From Clostridiaceae bacterium (lineage in GTDB: Bacteria > Bacillota > Clostridia > DSM-8532), in assembly GCA_025361665.1 (NCBI GenBank), contig JANYKF010000121.1:1-5660 (forward strand): 5,660 bases of DNA. Reading direction: 5' to 3'. The notes beneath the pieces were generated by a model, which worked only from the letters and a program-made list of their open reading frames with translations, had not been told where the DNA came from and ran no database searches. Below are positions 5,045-5,660 of this stretch, in pieces; position 1 is the stretch's first letter; every line of letters begins with the position of its first letter. The position numbers and the translations under genes are program-made.

Positions 5045-5660
5045 ATGGGAAAGCGTCAAATCATCCCGTTCGGCCCGCAGCACCCCGTCCTGCCCGAACC
5101 GATCCACCTTGATCTCGTGCTGGAAGATGAAAGAGTCGTGGAAGCCATTCCTTCCATCGGATTCATCCACCGGGGCCTGGAAAAGCTGGTCGAGAAAAAA
5201 GAGTTTACGGAATATGTCTATGTGGCGGAACGAATTTGCGGCATCTGCAGTTTCATGCATGGGATGGGCTACTGCCAGGCGATTGAAAGCATCATGGAAA
5301 TCCAGGTTCCGGCACGCGCGGCATTCCTTCGCACCATTTGGGCCGAACTGTCTCGCGTGCACAGCCACTTGCTCTGGCTGGGCCTGACAGCGGATGCTTT
5401 CGGCTTTGAAAGCCTTTTCATGCACACCTGGCGCCTGCGTGAGAAAATCCTCGATATTTTCGAAGCCACCACAGGAGGACGGGTCATCTTCTCCGTATGC
5501 AAAATCGGCGGGGTGAGAAAAGACATCGACGAGGCAACCATGTTGAATCTCATCGGCACACTCACGGGCATGCAGGATGAAATCAGCCGTTTCTGCGATG
5601 TTTTCATCGAAGACCGTTCCGTGAAGCACCGTCTGGTGAAAGTCGGCATCCTCACGGAAG
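5045..5660 (+). CDS. echE: Ech-type [NiFe] hydrogenase large subunit E (NuoD family), N-terminal 205 residues, cut by window edge
   Basis: This is the catalytic subunit, where protons are reduced to H2 (or H2 oxidised) at the NiFe(CN)2CO centre, facing the cytoplasm. The visible part begins MGKRQIIPFGPQHPVLPEP, where GPQHP is the N-terminal motif of NuoD/hydrogenase large subunits. It continues with GFIHRGLEKL (39-48) and RICGICSFMHG (63-73). C65 and C68 are the N-terminal pair of Ni ligands, which complex I NuoD and the hydrogenase-related Ehr complexes lack, so this is a true hydrogenase. Further conserved stretches are ELSRVHSHLLWLGL (101-114) and IGGVRKDID (154-162). The C-terminal DPCxxC pair and the protease-cleaved tail lie beyond the window; such proteins are usually about 360 residues. 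The ATG lies 3 bp after echD and is preceded by AAGGAG at 5029-5034 (10-nt spacing). The reading frame is open to the last base. Confidence 0.95.
   Translation, partial: MGKRQIIPFGPQHPVLPEPIHLDLVLEDERVVEAIPSIGFIHRGLEKLVEKKEFTEYVYVAERICGICSFMHGMGYCQAIESIMEIQVPARAAFLRTIWAELSRVHSHLLWLGLTADAFGFESLFMHTWRLREKILDIFEATTGGRVIFSVCKIGGVRKDIDEATMLNLIGTLTGMQDEISRFCDVFIEDRSVKHRLVKVGILTE

Noticed and set aside
4619..5629. Long minus-strand open frame opposite echD and echE
   Set aside because: It mirrors two well-supported conserved genes, its translation resembles no family I know, and long antisense frames are common at this base composition.

Overview
The window shows a divergent layout in a fairly GC-rich bacterium. 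The family content (a DUF6062 protein, MazG and an Ech-type hydrogenase), the strong GGAGG-type ribosome binding sites and the use of ATG, GTG and TTG starts all suggest an anaerobic, fermentative or syntrophic member of the Bacillota (Clostridia-like). That placement is an inference; there is no rRNA or other marker here.

Left part (1-952, minus strand): the first 27 complete codons of a mazG-type nucleotide pyrophosphohydrolase run off the left edge. Upstream of it, on the same strand, is a complete DUF6062-family gene. The 92-bp gap between them holds two perfect 32-bp tandem copies; a third, degraded copy overlaps the 3' end of the DUF6062 gene.

Middle (953-1324): a 372-bp divergent intergenic region. 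It carries a convincing sigma70-like promoter (TTGCGT-N17-TATAAT) reading rightward, and a leader of roughly 85 nt that ends in the ribosome binding site of the first hydrogenase gene.

Right part (1325-5660, plus strand): five tightly packed genes in the canonical order of the energy-converting (group 4) [NiFe] hydrogenase Ech. These are echA (NuoL/antiporter-like), echB (NuoH-like), echC (NuoB-like, [4Fe-4S]), echD (NuoC-like) and the start of echE (NuoD-like large subunit, with the Ni-binding RICGIC motif). echF (ferredoxin-like subunit) is expected just past the right edge. The complex passes electrons between reduced ferredoxin and protons/H2 at a cytoplasmic [NiFe] site and couples this to ion movement through the two membrane subunits. 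The genes are linked by short gaps or overlaps (TTGA 4-nt overlap, 15-bp gap, 38-nt overlap, 3-bp gap), so they are almost certainly one transcript.

The Ech operon is a known system, and I see no undescribed multi-gene system. The less ordinary signals are three independent short tandem duplications (32, 15 and 27 bp; two of them in frame inside genes), the internally repeated CxxC/FCxxH pattern of the DUF6062 protein, a long charged tail on EchC that overlaps echD, a Pro/Ala-rich tail on EchD, and small ORFs in the hydrogenase leader.
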